A stretch of DNA of 64,000 nt from Phalacrocorax aristotelis (Eukaryota > Chordata > Aves > Suliformes > Phalacrocoracidae). Location: the NCBI RefSeq assembly GCF_949628215.1, contig NW_027441285.1, positions 62,001-126,000 of the forward strand. Direction: 5' to 3'. The position numbers and the translations under genes are program-made. This document shows, in pieces, positions 21,314 to 34,158 of this stretch. The first letter of the stretch is position 1; each line of letters begins with the position of its first letter. The notes below the pieces were generated by a model. That model saw nothing but the letters and a program-made list of their open reading frames with translations. It did not search any database and was not told where the DNA came from.

Positions 21314-23697
21314 ATGGAGCTGAGGTCGCGGCGCCGCAAGATGCCCCAGTCCCCCCCTGCCCAGTGTCCCCCGGCGCCGCCGGAGGAGCAGGCAGGACCC
21401 TCCCGTGTGCCACCCCCGCGCAAAAGAAAGCGTCAGGTCCCCAAGGAGGAAGGTGAGCGCAGAGCATCCCCCACCGGGCACCTGCCAGAGGGGATTTTGG
21501 CTGGTGCCCAGCTGTGCAAGCGGAGGCCCCCGCATCGTGGCAAGGCGCCCCGGCCTCTCCCCCGTCCCGCTCCCGGCACTGCCGCCCCAGCACACCGGCG
21601 CGGTGCTGGGGGTGACAGCGCCGCTGTCCTCCGACAGTATGCAGGCTGTGCTGGCGAGCAGACTGTGACCCCGAAGTCGTGGGGCAGCTGTGCCGTCAGA
21701 AGGGGCTCTGCGTCCATGAGAACTGCCTGGTGAGTCCCCGGGGCTCAACACCCACCGGTCCACAACACCCCGCCCTCTCCAGCACCGCGGCACAGGCAGC
21801 GCCTGGCACGCACCCTCTTTTCCCCCCTTGCAGTACCACGCCACCAGGCTGGGCCAGAAAGGGGCCGATGAAGAGGGCTTCTACGGCTTTCTCTTCCCCG
21901 ACATCCGGCAGGAGCTGAAGCGGGTGGCACAGAAGGTGAGGCCGGAGGGGACGTGTCCCCACCGTGGTCCCCGTGTCCCGAGCCCGGCGCTGCACAGGCC
22001 AGCAACCCCCCAGGAATGCTCTGGCAGCTGGCTGCAAGCAACCGCCCCCAGATCCTCCTTCCCCCAAAAGGGCCCATTTCTGCAGCAACTGGGGATTTGG
22101 GGAGGGTAGGGGACGTTATCAGCGGCCCAGTGTCAATGGCCAGGCAGCCCACCGAAACGCGGCGGGGCTGCGCTGGGCGAGGGCGAACAGGGCTCCCCGG
22201 GGAGCGCGGCATTGACTGCGCGGCGCTGACGCTGTCCACCTCCATGCCGTCCCCAGAGGTGCTGCATCTGCCGGCTGCGGGGTGCCTCGGTCGCCTGTCG
22301 GCGCAGGCGCTGCCGCCGAATCTTCCACTTCCCCTGCGGCAGTGAGCGGGGCTGCGTCTCCCAGTTCTTCGGGGAGTTCAAGTGAGTGTGGCCGCCTTGA
22401 AGGGCCAGGGCCGGACCCAGGCCAGGGCCTGGGGCAGAGGAGGCCTGTGGCTGAACCGTCACCTCCCTCCCACAGGTCCTTCTGCTGGAAGCACCGGCCG
22501 GTGCAGCGGGTGCGGGCGGTGCAGCAGGACGAGACCCCCTGCCTCATCTGCCAGGAGGCGGTGGCGGGGCGGCCCTGCTACGACACCCTGGTCTGTCCTG
22601 CCTGTGCCAGCGCCTGGTTCCACCGCCGCTGCATCCAGGTAGGCGACATTGCCCCCGGCCCCTGACGGGATCAGCCCTGTCGTCACCCTGTCGCCCAGCT
22701 CCCAGGGGGCGAACGAGACCCGCCCCGGCTCTGACGTTGATGCCCTCTCTGCCCCAGGGCCAGGCGCTGCGCTCTGCCCTGCACTACTTCCGCTGCCCCC
22801 TCTGCCAGGACGTGCCGACCTTCCAGGCGGAGATGTTTCGCCTGGGCATCAAAATCCCCGACAGGTCGGTGCCCTCCCCGCTGCCCCCTTCCCCCTCCGT
22901 GGTGCTCCGGCCGATCCCCTCCTGCCTCCCTGGGTGCCAGCAGGGTGGCCCCCACGCCCCCCGCGGCTGAGGGCTTCCTGTCTCCCGCAGGGATGCTGCC
23001 TGGGAGGAGGACGGGGCCTTCGCGGACCACTACCAGCGGCACAGCTCCTGCGATGCTAGCCAGTGCCTGTGCCCGGTGGGACGGGAGCAGGCGGAGGTGA
23101 ACGGGTGAGTGCCCGTGTCCCCGGTCCCTGCAGCCCCGGCGAGGAGACGATGCCTTCGTCTCCTCCTCTGGGCAGGTATCCCGGGGGGGTCGGGTCCCTG
23201 GGATGGCGAGCTGGGCCTGGCACCAGGTGCGTGCCGGCAGCTCAGCTTCGGCTGCCTGGAGGGGAGCAGGGCCCAACGCTGCGCCCGGGCTGGCAGCCCA
23301 CAGCTCGGGGGGCCTTTGGTGGCAGTGGGTCCCATTGCTCCCCCAGGCCCTGGAGACTTCTGCTCTGTGGCTCCTGTGCCTCCCGCGGCACCCACCAGCT
23401 CTGCTCCGGCATAGGAGAAGACGCCGACTCCTGGGAGTGCGGCGACTGCAGCGGCACGGGCACTGGTGAGGGGGGCGGGGCAGGGTGCCCACGGCCACGT
23501 GGCCACCACAGCACGTGGGACCTGGGGCCAGGCGCAGGGCTCTGATGCGGGATGGGAGCGAGCGTGGCCTGGACTTGTTGTGCTCATCGTCTCCCTGCCT
23601 GCCCCTTGCAGCGCCTCCCGTTGCACCTGGCCCAGACTCCAGCCCCGCCGACGCAGGGACCCTCGCACAGCACCCCGGGTCCTGGCACTTCAGCTGA
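21314..23697 (+). CDS. PHF7: PHF7-like PHD/RING-type E3 ligase, copy 6
   Basis: Exons are 21314-21452, 21638-21729, 21834-21935, 22257-22381, 22476-22638, 22758-22864, 22991-23104, 23347-23465 and 23612-23697. The predicted protein is identical to copy 2. The gene body looks the same as copy 5, so copies 5 and 6 are probably the products of one of the most recent duplications or conversions. Their downstream LTRs differ at one base (GCAGTGG after copy 5, GCAATGG after copy 6). Confidence 0.88.
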
Positions 23698-23783
23698 GGA
23701 AGAAGAGGCCAGGATCCTCGCAGGACACCCCGGCACCCAGCTGCCCTCCCAGCCCCTCTCCCAGAAACCTGCAGAGCCTCACT

Positions 23784-23789
23784 AATAAA
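23784..23789 (+). promoter_or_regulatory. Polyadenylation signal AATAAA, copy 6
   Basis: AATAAA 87 bp after the stop ending at 23697. Confidence 0.75.
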
Positions 23790-25504
23790 AGCTGGAACGT
23801 CACACGTGGCCTTGCTGATGTGCCGAAATGCTGCGGCGCAAGGGCCTCCGCGGTGGCCCTGACCCTCCCCTTGGCACTGTGGGTGCTGCCAGGTCGTTTC
23901 CCAAACAGGAGCTGGCACTGGCCGCCCCAGGTGAGATGCTGGTGTCACCCGCTTGGGGACGTGATGTGCGGCACCAGAGCTGAACCCACGGGGGCTGGGG
24001 AGGGGGAAGCTCCACGGGAGCTGCTGAGGGGCCAAGGCCTCCCTGCCCAGGGCGCGGAGCAGTGGACCCAGGGTGCGGGGAGGGCAAGGGCGTCCCCGTG
24101 GGTCCCTTCTCCCACACCGGGGCTCCAGCAGGGACTTCAGAGACGTCCAGAGGGGTTCGTAGCACAAGCGCTTTGTTCAGGCATCAGAATTCCTGACTCT
24201 CCATTAACGAGCCGAATGACGTGGTGTCGTGGTTTAGGCGGCAGCTCAGCCCCACACAGTCGCTCGCTCCCTCCCCCACCGGTAGATGGGGGAGAGAATC
24301 AGAAGGGTAACGCTCGTGGGTTGCGATAAGAACAGTTTAATAATTAAAATTAACAGAAACAACAACAGAAATGCAATGGAAAAGAGAACAACGAGAGGCG
24401 CAAAGCCCCGGGGGAGGAGGGAAGGGAGGGCAGAGGGGGAACGAACCGCCGAAACAAACCGCACGCGCCGCAGCCGCGCCGCAGCCGCGCCGCGCCGCTC
24501 CCGAGCTGCAACTGGCCCCCCTCCATAGGCTGGTCATGGTGTCACGTGGTAGGGAATGAACCTGCCGTCGGCCAGTCGGGCTCAGCCGCCCCCGCCACGG
24601 CCCCGCCCCTCCCAGCCCCCCCGCCACGCGGCAGAGCCCGGGAAGCTGGAAAGGCAGCCGCCCCCCCACAGTGAGGAGAATTAACCCCTTCTCAGCCAAA
24701 ACCAGCACATGTGGTTTAAGTTATTCTGGGTTGTTTTGGGGTTTTTTTTAGGGAGAGTTTACATTATTTTTGTACTGTCCCTTTTCTTAGCAAAATGTGT
24801 TCCGTTTCAACAAAGCCTACCGACCCCAACCCCGCTTGCTGCTGTCAGGACCCTGCCGGCCATGAGCCAGGCTGTGGCACGAAGCTCCGCGGCCAGAGCC
24901 CTGATGGCAATCCCAAGCAGGCAGCCGTGAAGTGACACCACCAGCGGGGATTTGCTGCAGCGATCCCTCCAGGCGATTGCTTTGCTTTGCCACAGCCCCA
25001 GCAGCATCACTGTGTCGGGGGGGCTGTGGAGTTGCTCTGTGGACAACGGAGAGCCCGGCCCAGCTCAGCTGCCACGCCGTGGACACCCCCAGCCGCTGCT
25101 GCTATTGCTGGCCAAAAAACACTGCCAGGAGTCAAATCCCAATTAGTGCCCACTTTTGCCACAAGTACCGCTTCTCACCTGGCTCCGTCCCAGTCACAGC
25201 AGGGATACAGAGCTGGCTCCAAAGCTGCGCGGCCAGAGCCCTGATGGGAAGCGGGGGGCGGGTGGGTGAAGGCTGCTCCAGCCTCCCTGCGCTCGCGGGA
25301 AACGTGCCCAAAAGCGTCTGCACAAGAAGCCCATGCCACAGTCCCTCCCGCCCCGGATCACAGCCCTGTGCCTGTCCCCAGGTCCCAGATGCAGGGAAGG
25401 AGACGGCTGGGCGTGGGGACATTTGTCACCTGGCTCCGCACACGCGTGACCGTGTTTGTGACCCTACATGCGTGCAGAGCCGTGTCACAAAGAGCCCAGG
25501 CTGG
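23790..25504. other. Spacer between copies 6 and 7
   Basis: Same layout. It combines GGCACTGTGG, AAAAAACAC and GCCCATGCC, which occur in different sets of other spacers. Confidence 0.8.
24225..24709 (-). mobile_element. Solo LTR, avian ERVL-like, unit 6 (485 bp)
   Basis: Same insertion, long form. Confidence 0.78.
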
Positions 25505-25511
25505 ATAAATA
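25505..25511 (+). promoter_or_regulatory. TATA-like box, copy 7
   Basis: ATAAATA at -130 from the ATG at 25635. Confidence 0.55.
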
Positions 25512-25634
25512 CCCCGCGCAACCGCCCCCAGCTCAGTGGCGAGTTTGCCACAGACGCTGGAAGATCAGGACGGTCTTTGACCGCACCGACGTCCCCAAGC
25601 CCAGCCATCTCCTTCACTGCAGCCACTTGCGGTG

Positions 25635-28018
25635 ATGGAGCTGAGGTCGCGGCGCCGCAAGGTGCCCCAGTCCCCCCCTGCCCAGTGTCCCCCGGCGCCG
25701 CCGGAGGAGCAGGCAGGACCCTCCCGTGTGCCACCCCCGCGCAAAAGAAAGCGTCAGGTCCCCAAGGAGGAAGGTGAGCGCAGAGCATCCCCCACCGGGC
25801 ACCTGCCAGAGGGGATTTTGGCTGGTGCCCAGCTGTGCAAGCGGAGGCCCCCGCATCGTGGCAAGGCGCCCCGGCCTCTCCCCCGTCCCGCTCCCGGCAC
25901 TGCCGCCCCAGCACACCGGCGCGGTGCTGGGGGTGACAGCGCCGCTGTCCTCCGACAGTATGCAGGCTGTGCTGGCGAGCAGACTGTGACCCCGAAGTCG
26001 TGGGGCAGCTGTGCCGTCAGAAGGGGCTCTGCGTCCATGAGAACTGCCTGGTGAGTCCCCGGGGCTCAACACCCACCGGTCCACAACACCCCGCCCTCTC
26101 CAGCACCGCGGCACAGGCAGCGCCTGGCACGCACCCTCTTTTCCCCCCTTGCAGTACCACGCCACCAGGCTGGGCCAGAAAGGGGCCGATGAAGAGGGCT
26201 TCTACGGCTTTCTCTTCCCCGACATCCGGCAGGAGCTGAAGCGGGTGGCACAGAAGGTGAGGCCGGAGGGGACGTGTCCCCACCGTGGTCCCCGTGTCCC
26301 GAGCCCGGCGCTGCACAGGCCAGCAACCCCCCAGGAATGCTCTGGCAGCTGGCTGCAAGCAACCGCCCCCAGATCCTCCTTCCCCCAAAAGGGCCCATTT
26401 CTGCAGCAACTGGGGATTTGGGGAGGGTAGGGGACGTTATCAGCGGCCCAGTGTCAATGGCCAGGCAGCCCACCGAAACGCGGCGGGGCTGCGCTGGGCG
26501 AGGGCGAACAGGGCTCCCCGGGGAGCGCGGCATTGACTGCGCGGCGCTGACGCTGTCCACCTCCATGCCGTCCCCAGAGGTGCTGCATCTGCCGGCTGCG
26601 GGGTGCCTCGGTCGCCTGTCGGCGCAGGCGCTGCCGCCGAATCTTCCACTTCCCCTGCGGCAGTGAGCGGGGCTGCGTCTCCCAGTTCTTCGGGGAGTTC
26701 AAGTGAGTGTGGCCGCCTTGAAGGGCCAGGGCCGGACCCAGGCCAGGGCCTGGGGCAGAGGAGGCCTGTGGCTGAACCGTCACCTCCCTCCCACAGGTCC
26801 TTCTGCTGGAAGCACCGGCCGGTGCAGCGGGTGCGGGCGGTGCAGCAGGACGAGACCCCCTGCCTCATCTGCCAGGAGGCGGTGGTGGGGCGGCCCTGCT
26901 ACGACACCCTGGTCTGTCCTGCCTGTGCCAGCGCCTGGTTCCACCGCCGCTGCATCCAGGTAGGCGACATTGCCCCCGGCCCCTGACGGGATCAGCCCTG
27001 TCGTCACCCTGTCGCCCAGCTCCCAGGGGGCGAACGAGACCCGCCCCGGCTCTGACGTTGATGCCCTCTCTGCCCCAGGGCCAGGCGCTGCACTCTGCCC
27101 TGCACTACTTCCGCTGCCCCCTCTGCCAGGACGTGCCGACCTTCCAGGCGGAGATGTTTCGCCTGGGCATCAAAATCCCCGACAGGTCGGTGCCCTCCCC
27201 GCTGCCCCCTTCCCCCTCCGTGGTGCTCCGGCCGATCCCCTCCTGCCTCCCTGGGTGCCAGCAGGGTGGCCCCCACGCCCCCCGCGGCTGAGGGCTTCCT
27301 GTCTCCCGCAGGGATGCTGCCTGGGAGGAGGACGGGGCCTTCGCGGACCACTACCAGCGGCACAGCTCCTGCGATGCTAGCCAGTGCCTGTGCCCGGTGG
27401 GACGGGAGCAGGCGGAGGTGAACGGGTGAGTGCCCGTGTCCCCGGTCCCTGCAGCCCCGGCGAGGAGACGATGCCTTCGTCTCCTCCTCTGGGCAGGTAT
27501 CCCGGGGGGGTCGGGTCCCTGGGATGGCGAGCTGGGCCTGGCACCAGGTGCGTGCCGGCAGCTCAGCTTCGGCTGCCTGGAGGGGAGCAGGGCCCAACGC
27601 TGCGCCCGGGCTGGCAGCCCACAGCTCGGGGGGCCTTTGGTGGCAGTGGGTCCCATTGCTCCCCCAGGCCCTGGAGACTTCTGCTCTGTGGCTCCTGTGC
27701 CTCCCGCGGCACCCACCAGCTCTGCTCCGGCATAGGAGAAGACGCCGACTCCTGGGAGTGCGGCGACTGCAGCGGCACGGGCACTGGTGAGGGGGGCGGG
27801 GCAGGGTGCCCACGGCCACGTGGCCACCACAGCACGTGGGACCTGGGGCCAGGCGCAGGGCTCTGATGCGGGGAGGGAGCGAGCGTGGCCTGGACTTGTT
27901 GTGCTCATCGTCTCCCTGCCTGCCCCTTGCAGCGCCTCCCGTTGCACCTGGCCCAGACTCCAGCCCCGCCGACGCAGGGACCCTCGCACAGCACCCCGGG
28001 TCCTGGCACTTCAGCTGA
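25635..28018 (+). CDS. PHF7: PHF7-like PHD/RING-type E3 ligase, copy 7 (three missense differences)
   Basis: Exons are 25635-25773, 25959-26050, 26155-26256, 26578-26702, 26797-26959, 27079-27185, 27312-27425, 27668-27786 and 27933-28018. This is the most divergent protein among copies 2-9. M10V removes the second in-frame methionine (ATG to GTG at 25662). A183V lies in the loop between the first two ligand pairs of the central finger. R212H lies just before its last pair, C220/C223. All zinc ligands are kept. All three are transitions of the CpG-decay kind or similar, so drift is the simplest reading; altered ligase activity cannot be excluded. Confidence 0.87.
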
Positions 28019-28104
28019 GGAAGAAGAGGCCAGGATCCTCGCAGGACACCCCGGCACCCAGCTGCCCTCCCAGCCCCTCTCCCAGAAACCTGCAGAGCCT
28101 CACT

Positions 28105-28110
28105 AATAAA
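28105..28110 (+). promoter_or_regulatory. Polyadenylation signal AATAAA, copy 7
   Basis: AATAAA 87 bp after the stop ending at 28018. Confidence 0.75.
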
Positions 28111-29825
28111 AGCTGGAACGTCACACGTGGCCTTGCTGATGTGCCGAAATGCTGCGGCGCAAGGGCCTCCGCGGTGGCCCTGACCCTCCCCTTGGCACCG
28201 TGGGTGCTGCCAGGTCGTTTCCCAAACAGGAGCTGGCACTGGCCGCCCCAGGTGAGATGCTGGTGTCACCCGCTTGGGGACGTGATGTGCGGCACCAGAG
28301 CTGAACCCACGGGGGCTGGGGAGGGGGAAGCTCCACGGGAGCTGCTGAGGGGCCAAGGCCTCCCTGCCCAGGGCGCGGAGCAGTGGACCCAGGGTGCGGG
28401 GAGGGCAAGGGCGTCCCCGTGGGTCCCTTCTCCCACACCGGGGCTCCAGCAGGGACTTCAGAGACGTCCAGAGGGGTTCGTAGCACAAGCGCTTTGTTCA
28501 GGCATCAGAATTCCTGACTCTCCATTAACGAGCCGAATGACGTGGTGTCGTGGTTTAGGCGGCAGCTCAGCCCCACACAGTCGCTCGCTCCCTCCCCCAC
28601 CGGTAGATGGGGGAGAGAATCAGAAGGGTAACGCTCGTGGGTTGCGATAAGAACAGTTTAATAATTAAAATTAACAGAAACAACAACAGAAATGCAATGG
28701 AAAAGAGAACAACGAGAGGCGCAAAGCCCCGGGGGAGGAGGGAAGGGAGGGCAGAGGGGGAACGAACCGCCGAAACAAACCGCACGCGCCGCAGCCGCGC
28801 CGCAGCCGCGCCGCGCCGCTCCCGAGCTGCAACTGGCCCCCCTCCATAGGCTGGTCATGGTGTCACGTGGTAGGGAATGAACCTGCCGTCGGCCAGTCGG
28901 GCTCAGCCGCCCCCGCCACGGCCCCGCCCCTCCCAGCCCCCCCGCCACGCGGCAGAGCCCGGGAAGCTGGAAAGGCAGCCGCCCCCCCACAGTGAGGAGA
29001 ATTAACCCCTTCTCAGCCAAAACCAGCACATGTGGTTTAAGTTATTCTGGGTTGTTTTGGGGTTTTTTTTAGGGAGAGTTTACATTATTTTTGTACTGTC
29101 CCTTTTCTTAGCAAAATGTGTTCCGTTTCAACAAAGCCTACCGACCCCAACCCCGCTTGCTGCTGTCAGGACCCTGCCGGCCATGAGCCAGGCTGTGGCA
29201 CGAAGCTCCGCGGCCAGAGCCCTGATGGCAATCCCAAGCAGGCAGCCGTGAAGTGACACCACCAGCGGGGATTTGCTGCAGCGATCCCTCCAGGCGATTG
29301 CTTTGCTTTGCCACAGCCCCAGCAGCATCACTGTGTCGGGGGGGCTGTGGAGTTGCTCTGTGGACAACGGAGAGCCCGGCCCAGCTCAGCTGCCACGCCG
29401 TGGACACCCCCAGCCGCTGCTGCTATTGCTGGCCAAAAACCACTGCCAGGAGTCAAATCCCAATTAGTGCCCACTTTTGCCACAAGTACCGCTTCTCACC
29501 TGGCTCCGTCCCAGTCACAGCAGGGATACAGAGCTGGCTCCAAAGCTGCGCGGCCAGAGCCCTGATGGGAAGCGGGGGGCGGGTGGGTGAAGGCTGCTCC
29601 AGCCTCCCTGCGCTCGCGGGAAACGTGCCCAAAAGCGTCTGCACAAGAAGCCCATGCCACAGTCCCTCCCGCCCCGGATCACAGCCCTGTGCCTGTCCCC
29701 AGGTCCCAGATGCAGGGAAGGAGACGGCTGGGCGTGGGGACATTTGTCACCTGGCTCCGCACACGCGTGACCGTGTTTGTGACCCTACATGCGTGCAGAG
29801 CCGTGTCACAAAGAGCCCAGGCTGG
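28111..29825. other. Spacer between copies 7 and 8
   Basis: Same layout. GCCCATGCC is present near 29650, while the 3' flank has the common GGCACCGTGG. Confidence 0.8.
28546..29030 (-). mobile_element. Solo LTR, avian ERVL-like, unit 7 (485 bp)
   Basis: Same insertion, long form. Confidence 0.78.
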
Positions 29826-29832
29826 ATAAATA
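29826..29832 (+). promoter_or_regulatory. TATA-like box, copy 8
   Basis: ATAAATA at -130 from the ATG at 29956. Confidence 0.55.
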
Positions 29833-29955
29833 CCCCGCGCAACCGCCCCCAGCTCAGTGGCGAGTTTGCCACAGACGCTGGAAGATCAGGACGGTCTTTG
29901 ACCGCACCGACGTCCCCAAGCCCAGCCATCTCCTTCACTGCAGCCACTTGCGGTG

Positions 29956-32344
29956 ATGGAGCTGAGGTCGCGGCGCCGCAAGATGCCCCAGTCCCCCCCT
30001 GCCCAGTGTCCCCCGGCGCCGCCGGAGGAGCAGGCAGGACCCTCCCGTGTGCCACCCCCGCGCAAAAGAAAGCGTCAGGTCCCCAAGGAGGAAGGTGAGC
30101 GCAGAGCATCCCCCACCGGGCACCTGCCAGAGGGGATTTTGGCTGGTGCCCAGCTGTGCAAGCGGAGGCCCCCGCATCGTGGCAAGGCGCCCCGGCCTCT
30201 CCCCCGTCCCGCTCCCGGCACTGCCGCCCCAGCACACCGGCGCGGTGCTGGGGGTGACAGCGCCGCTGTCCTCCGACAGTATGCAGGCTGTGCTGGCGAG
30301 CAGACTGTGACCCCGAAGTCGTGGGGCAGCTGTGCCGTCAGAAGGGGCTCTGCGTCCATGAGAACTGCCTGGTGAGTCCCCGGGGCTCAACACCCACTGG
30401 TCCACAACACCCCGCCCTCTCCAGCACCGCGGCACAGGCAGCCCCTGGCACGCACCCTCTTTTCCCCCCTTGCAGTACCACGCCACCAGGCTGGGCCAGA
30501 AAGGGGCCGATGAAGAGGGCTTCTACGGCTTTCTCTTCCCTGACATCCGGCAGGAGCTGAAGCGGGTGGCACAGAAGGTGAGGCCGGAGGGGACGTGTCC
30601 CCACCGTGGTCCCCGTGTCCCGAGCCCGGCGCTGCACAGGCCAGCAACCCCCCAGGAATGCTCTGGCAGCTGGCTGCAAGCAACCGCCCCCAGATCCTCC
30701 TTCCCCCAAAAGGGCCCATTTCTGCAGCAACTGGGGATTTGGGGAGGGTAGGGGACGTTATCAGCGGCCCAGTGTCAATGGCCAGGCAGCCCACCGAAAC
30801 GCGGCGGGGCTGCGCTGGGCGAGGGCGAACAGGGCTCCCCGGGGAGCGCGGCATTGACTGCGCGGCGCTGACGCTGTCCACCTCCATGCCGTCCCCAGAG
30901 GTGCTGCATCTGCCGGCTGCGGGGTGCCTCGGTCGCCTGTCGGCGCAGGCGCTGCCGCCGAATCTTCCACTTCCCCTGCGGCAGTGAGCGGGGCTGCGTC
31001 TCCCAGTTCTTCGGGGAGTTCAAGTGAGTGTGGCCGCCTTGAAGGGCCAGGGCCGGACCCAGGCCAGGGCCTGGGGCAGAGGAGGCCTGTGGCTGAACCG
31101 TCACCTCCCTCCCACAGGTCCTTCTGCTGGAAGCACCGGCCGGTGCAGCGGGTGCGGGCGGTGCAGCAGGACGAGACCCCCTGCCTCATCTGCCAGGAGG
31201 CGGTGGCGGGGCGGCCCTGCTACGACACCCTGGTCTGTCCTGCCTGTGCCAGCGCCTGGTTCCACCGCCGCTGCATCCAGGTAGGCGACATCGCCCCCGG
31301 CCCCTGACGGGATCAGCCCTGTCGTCACCCTGTCGCCCAGCTCCCAGGGGGCGAACGAGACCCGCCCCGGCTCTGACGTTGATGCCCTCTCTGCCCCAGG
31401 GCCAGGCGCTGCGCTCTGCCCTGCACTACTTCCGCTGCCCCCTCTGCCAGGACGTGCCGACCTTCCAGGCGGAGATGTTTCGCCTGGGCATCAAAATCCC
31501 CGACAGGTCGGTGCCCTCCCCGCTGCCCCCTTCCCCCTCCGTGGTGCTCCGGCCGATCCCCTCCTGCCTCCCTGGGTGCCAGCAGGGTGGCCCCCACGCC
31601 CCCCGCGGCTGAGGGCTTCCTGTCTCCCGCAGGGATGCTGCCTGGGAGGAGGACGGGGCCTTCGCGGACCACTACCAGCGGCACAGCTCCTGCGATGCCA
31701 GCCAGTGCCTGTGCCCGGTGGGACGGGAGCAGGCGGAGGTGAACGGGTGAGTGCCCGTGTCCCCGGTCCCTGCAGCCCCGGCGAGGAGACGATGCCTTCG
31801 TCTCCTCCTCTGGGCAGGTATCCCGGGGGGGGTCGGGTCCCTGGGATGGCGAGCTGGGCCTGGCACCAGGTGCGTGCCGGCAGCTCAGCTTCGGCTGCCT
31901 GGAGGGGAGCAGGGCCCAACGCTGCGCCCGGGCTGGCAGCCCACAGCTCGGGCGGGGGGCCTTTGGTGGCAGTGGGTCCCATTGCTCCCCCAGGCCCTGG
32001 AGACTTCTGCTCTGTGGCTCCTGTGCCTCCCGCGGCACCCACCAGCTCTGCTCCGGCATAGGAGAAGACGCCGACTCCTGGGAGTGCGGCGACTGCAGCG
32101 GCACGGGCACTGGTGAGGGGGGCGGGGCAGGGTGCCCATGGCCACGTGGCCACCACAGCACGTGGGACCTGGGGCCAGGCGCAGGGCTCTGATGCGGGGA
32201 GGGAGCAAGCGTGGCCTGGACTTGTTGTGCTCATCGTCTCCCTGCCTGCCCCTTGCAGCGCCTCCCGTTGCACCTGGCCCAGACTCCAGCCCCGCCGACG
32301 CAGGGACCCTCGCACAGCACCCCGGGTCCTGGCACTTCAGCTGA
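29956..32344 (+). CDS. PHF7: PHF7-like PHD/RING-type E3 ligase, copy 8
   Basis: Exons are 29956-30094, 30280-30371, 30476-30577, 30899-31023, 31118-31280, 31400-31506, 31633-31746, 31994-32112 and 32259-32344. The predicted protein is identical to copy 2. Intron 7 is 5 bp longer than in the type copy: an 8-G rather than 7-G run near 31825-31832, plus an extra GCGG near 31950. Only copy 15 shares both, and copy 14 shares the second. Exon 3 has the silent CCT at P99 seen otherwise only in copy 4. It is the first copy of the block that carries GACATC in intron 5 and GCCAGC in exon 7. Confidence 0.88.
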
Positions 32345-32430
32345 GGAAGAAGAGGCCAGGATCCTCGCAGGACACCCCGGCACCCAGCTGCCCTCCCAGC
32401 CCCTCTCCCAGAAACCTGCAGAGCCTCACT

Positions 32431-32436
32431 AATAAA
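32431..32436 (+). promoter_or_regulatory. Polyadenylation signal AATAAA, copy 8
   Basis: AATAAA 87 bp after the stop ending at 32344. Confidence 0.75.
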
Positions 32437-34151
32437 AGCTGGAACGTCACACGTGGCCTTGCTGATGTGCCGAAATGCTGCGGCGCAAGGGCCTCCGCGG
32501 TGGCCCTGACCCTCCCCTTGGCACCGTGGGTGCTGCCAGGTCGTTTCCCAAACAGGAGCTGGCACTGGCCGCCCCAGGTGAGATGCTGGTGTCACCCGCT
32601 TGGGGACGTGATGTGCGGCACCAGAGCTGAACCCACGGGGGCTGGGGAGGGGGAAGCTCCACGGGAGCTGCTGAGGGGCCAAGGCCTCCCTGCCCAGGGC
32701 GCGGAGCAGTGGACCCAGGGTGCGGGGAGGGCAAGGGCGTCCCCGTGGGTCCCTTCTCCCACACCGGGGCTCCAGCAGGGACTTCAGAGACGTCCAGAGG
32801 GGTTCGTAGCACAAGCGCTTTGTTCAGGCATCAGAATTCCTGACTCTCCATTAACGAGCCGAATGACGTGGTGTCGTGGTTTAGGCGGCAGCTCAGCCCC
32901 ACACAGTCGCTCGCTCCCTCCCCCACCGGTAGATGGGGGAGAGAATCAGAAGGGTAACGCTCGTGGGTTGCGATAAGAACAGTTTAATAATTAAAATTAA
33001 CAGAAACAACAACAGAAATGCAATGGAAAAGAGAACAACGAGAGGCGCAAAGCCCCGGGGGAGGAGGGAAGGGAGGGCAGAGGGGGAACGAACCGCCGAA
33101 ACAAACCGCACGCGCCGCAGCCGCGCCGCAGCCGCGCCGCGCCGCTCCCGAGCTGCAACTGGCCCCCCTCCATAGGCTGGTCATGGTGTCACGTGGTAGG
33201 GAATGAACCTGCCGTCGGCCAGTCGGGCTCAGCCGCCCCCGCCACGGCCCCGCCCCTCCCAGCCCCCCCGCCACGCGGCAGAGCCCGGGAAGCTGGAAAG
33301 GCAGCCGCCCCCCCACAGTGAGGAGAATTAACCCCTTCTCAGCCAAAACCAGCACATGTGGTTTAAGTTATTCTGGGTTGTTTTGGGTTTTTTTTTAGGG
33401 AGAGTTTACATTATTTTTGTACTGTCCCTTTTCTTAGCAAAATGTGTTCCGTTTCAACAAAGCCTACCGACCCCAACCCCGCTTGCTGCTGTCAGGACCC
33501 TGCCGGCCATGAGCCAGGCTGTGGCACGAAGCTCCGCGGCCAGAGCCCTGATGGCAATCCCAAGCAGGCAGCCGTGAAGTGACACCACCAGCGGGGATTT
33601 GCTGCAGCGATCCCTCCAGGCGATTGCTTTGCTTTGCCACAGCCCCAGCAGCATCACTGTGTCGGGGGGGCTGTGGAGTTGCTCTGTGGACAACGGAGAG
33701 CCCGGCCCAGCTCAGCTGCCACGCCGTGGACACCCCCAGCCGCTGCTGCTATTGCTGGCCAAAAACCACTGCCAGGAGTCAAATCCCAATTAGTGCCCAC
33801 TTTTGCCACAAGTACCGCTTCTCACCTGGCTCCGTCCCAGTCACAGCAGGGATACAGAGCTGGCTCCAAAGCTGCGCGGCCAGAGCCCTGATGGGAAGCG
33901 GGGGGCGGGTGGGTGAAGGCTGCTCCAGCCTCCCTGCGCTCGCGGGAAACGTGCCCAAAAGCGTCTGCACAAGAAGCCCGTGCCACAGTCCCTCCCGCCC
34001 CGGATCACAGCCCTGTGCCTGTCCCCAGGTCCCAGATGCAGGGAAGGAGACGGCTGGGCGTGGGGACATTTGTCACCTGGCTCCGCACACGCGTGACCGT
34101 GTTTGTGACCCTACATGCGTGCAGAGCCGTGTCACAAAGAGCCCAGGCTGG
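32437..34151. other. Spacer between copies 8 and 9
   Basis: Same layout. The T-run after the LTR is one base longer (GGGTTTTTTTTT near 33385) at the expense of a G, as also after copies 11 and 12. Confidence 0.8.
32872..33356 (-). mobile_element. Solo LTR, avian ERVL-like, unit 8 (485 bp)
   Basis: Same insertion, long form. Confidence 0.78.
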
Positions 34152-34158
34152 ATAAATA
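34152..34158 (+). promoter_or_regulatory. TATA-like box, copy 9
   Basis: ATAAATA at -130 from the ATG at 34282. The leader downstream has the CRE-like TGACGTC (34234-34240). Confidence 0.55.
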
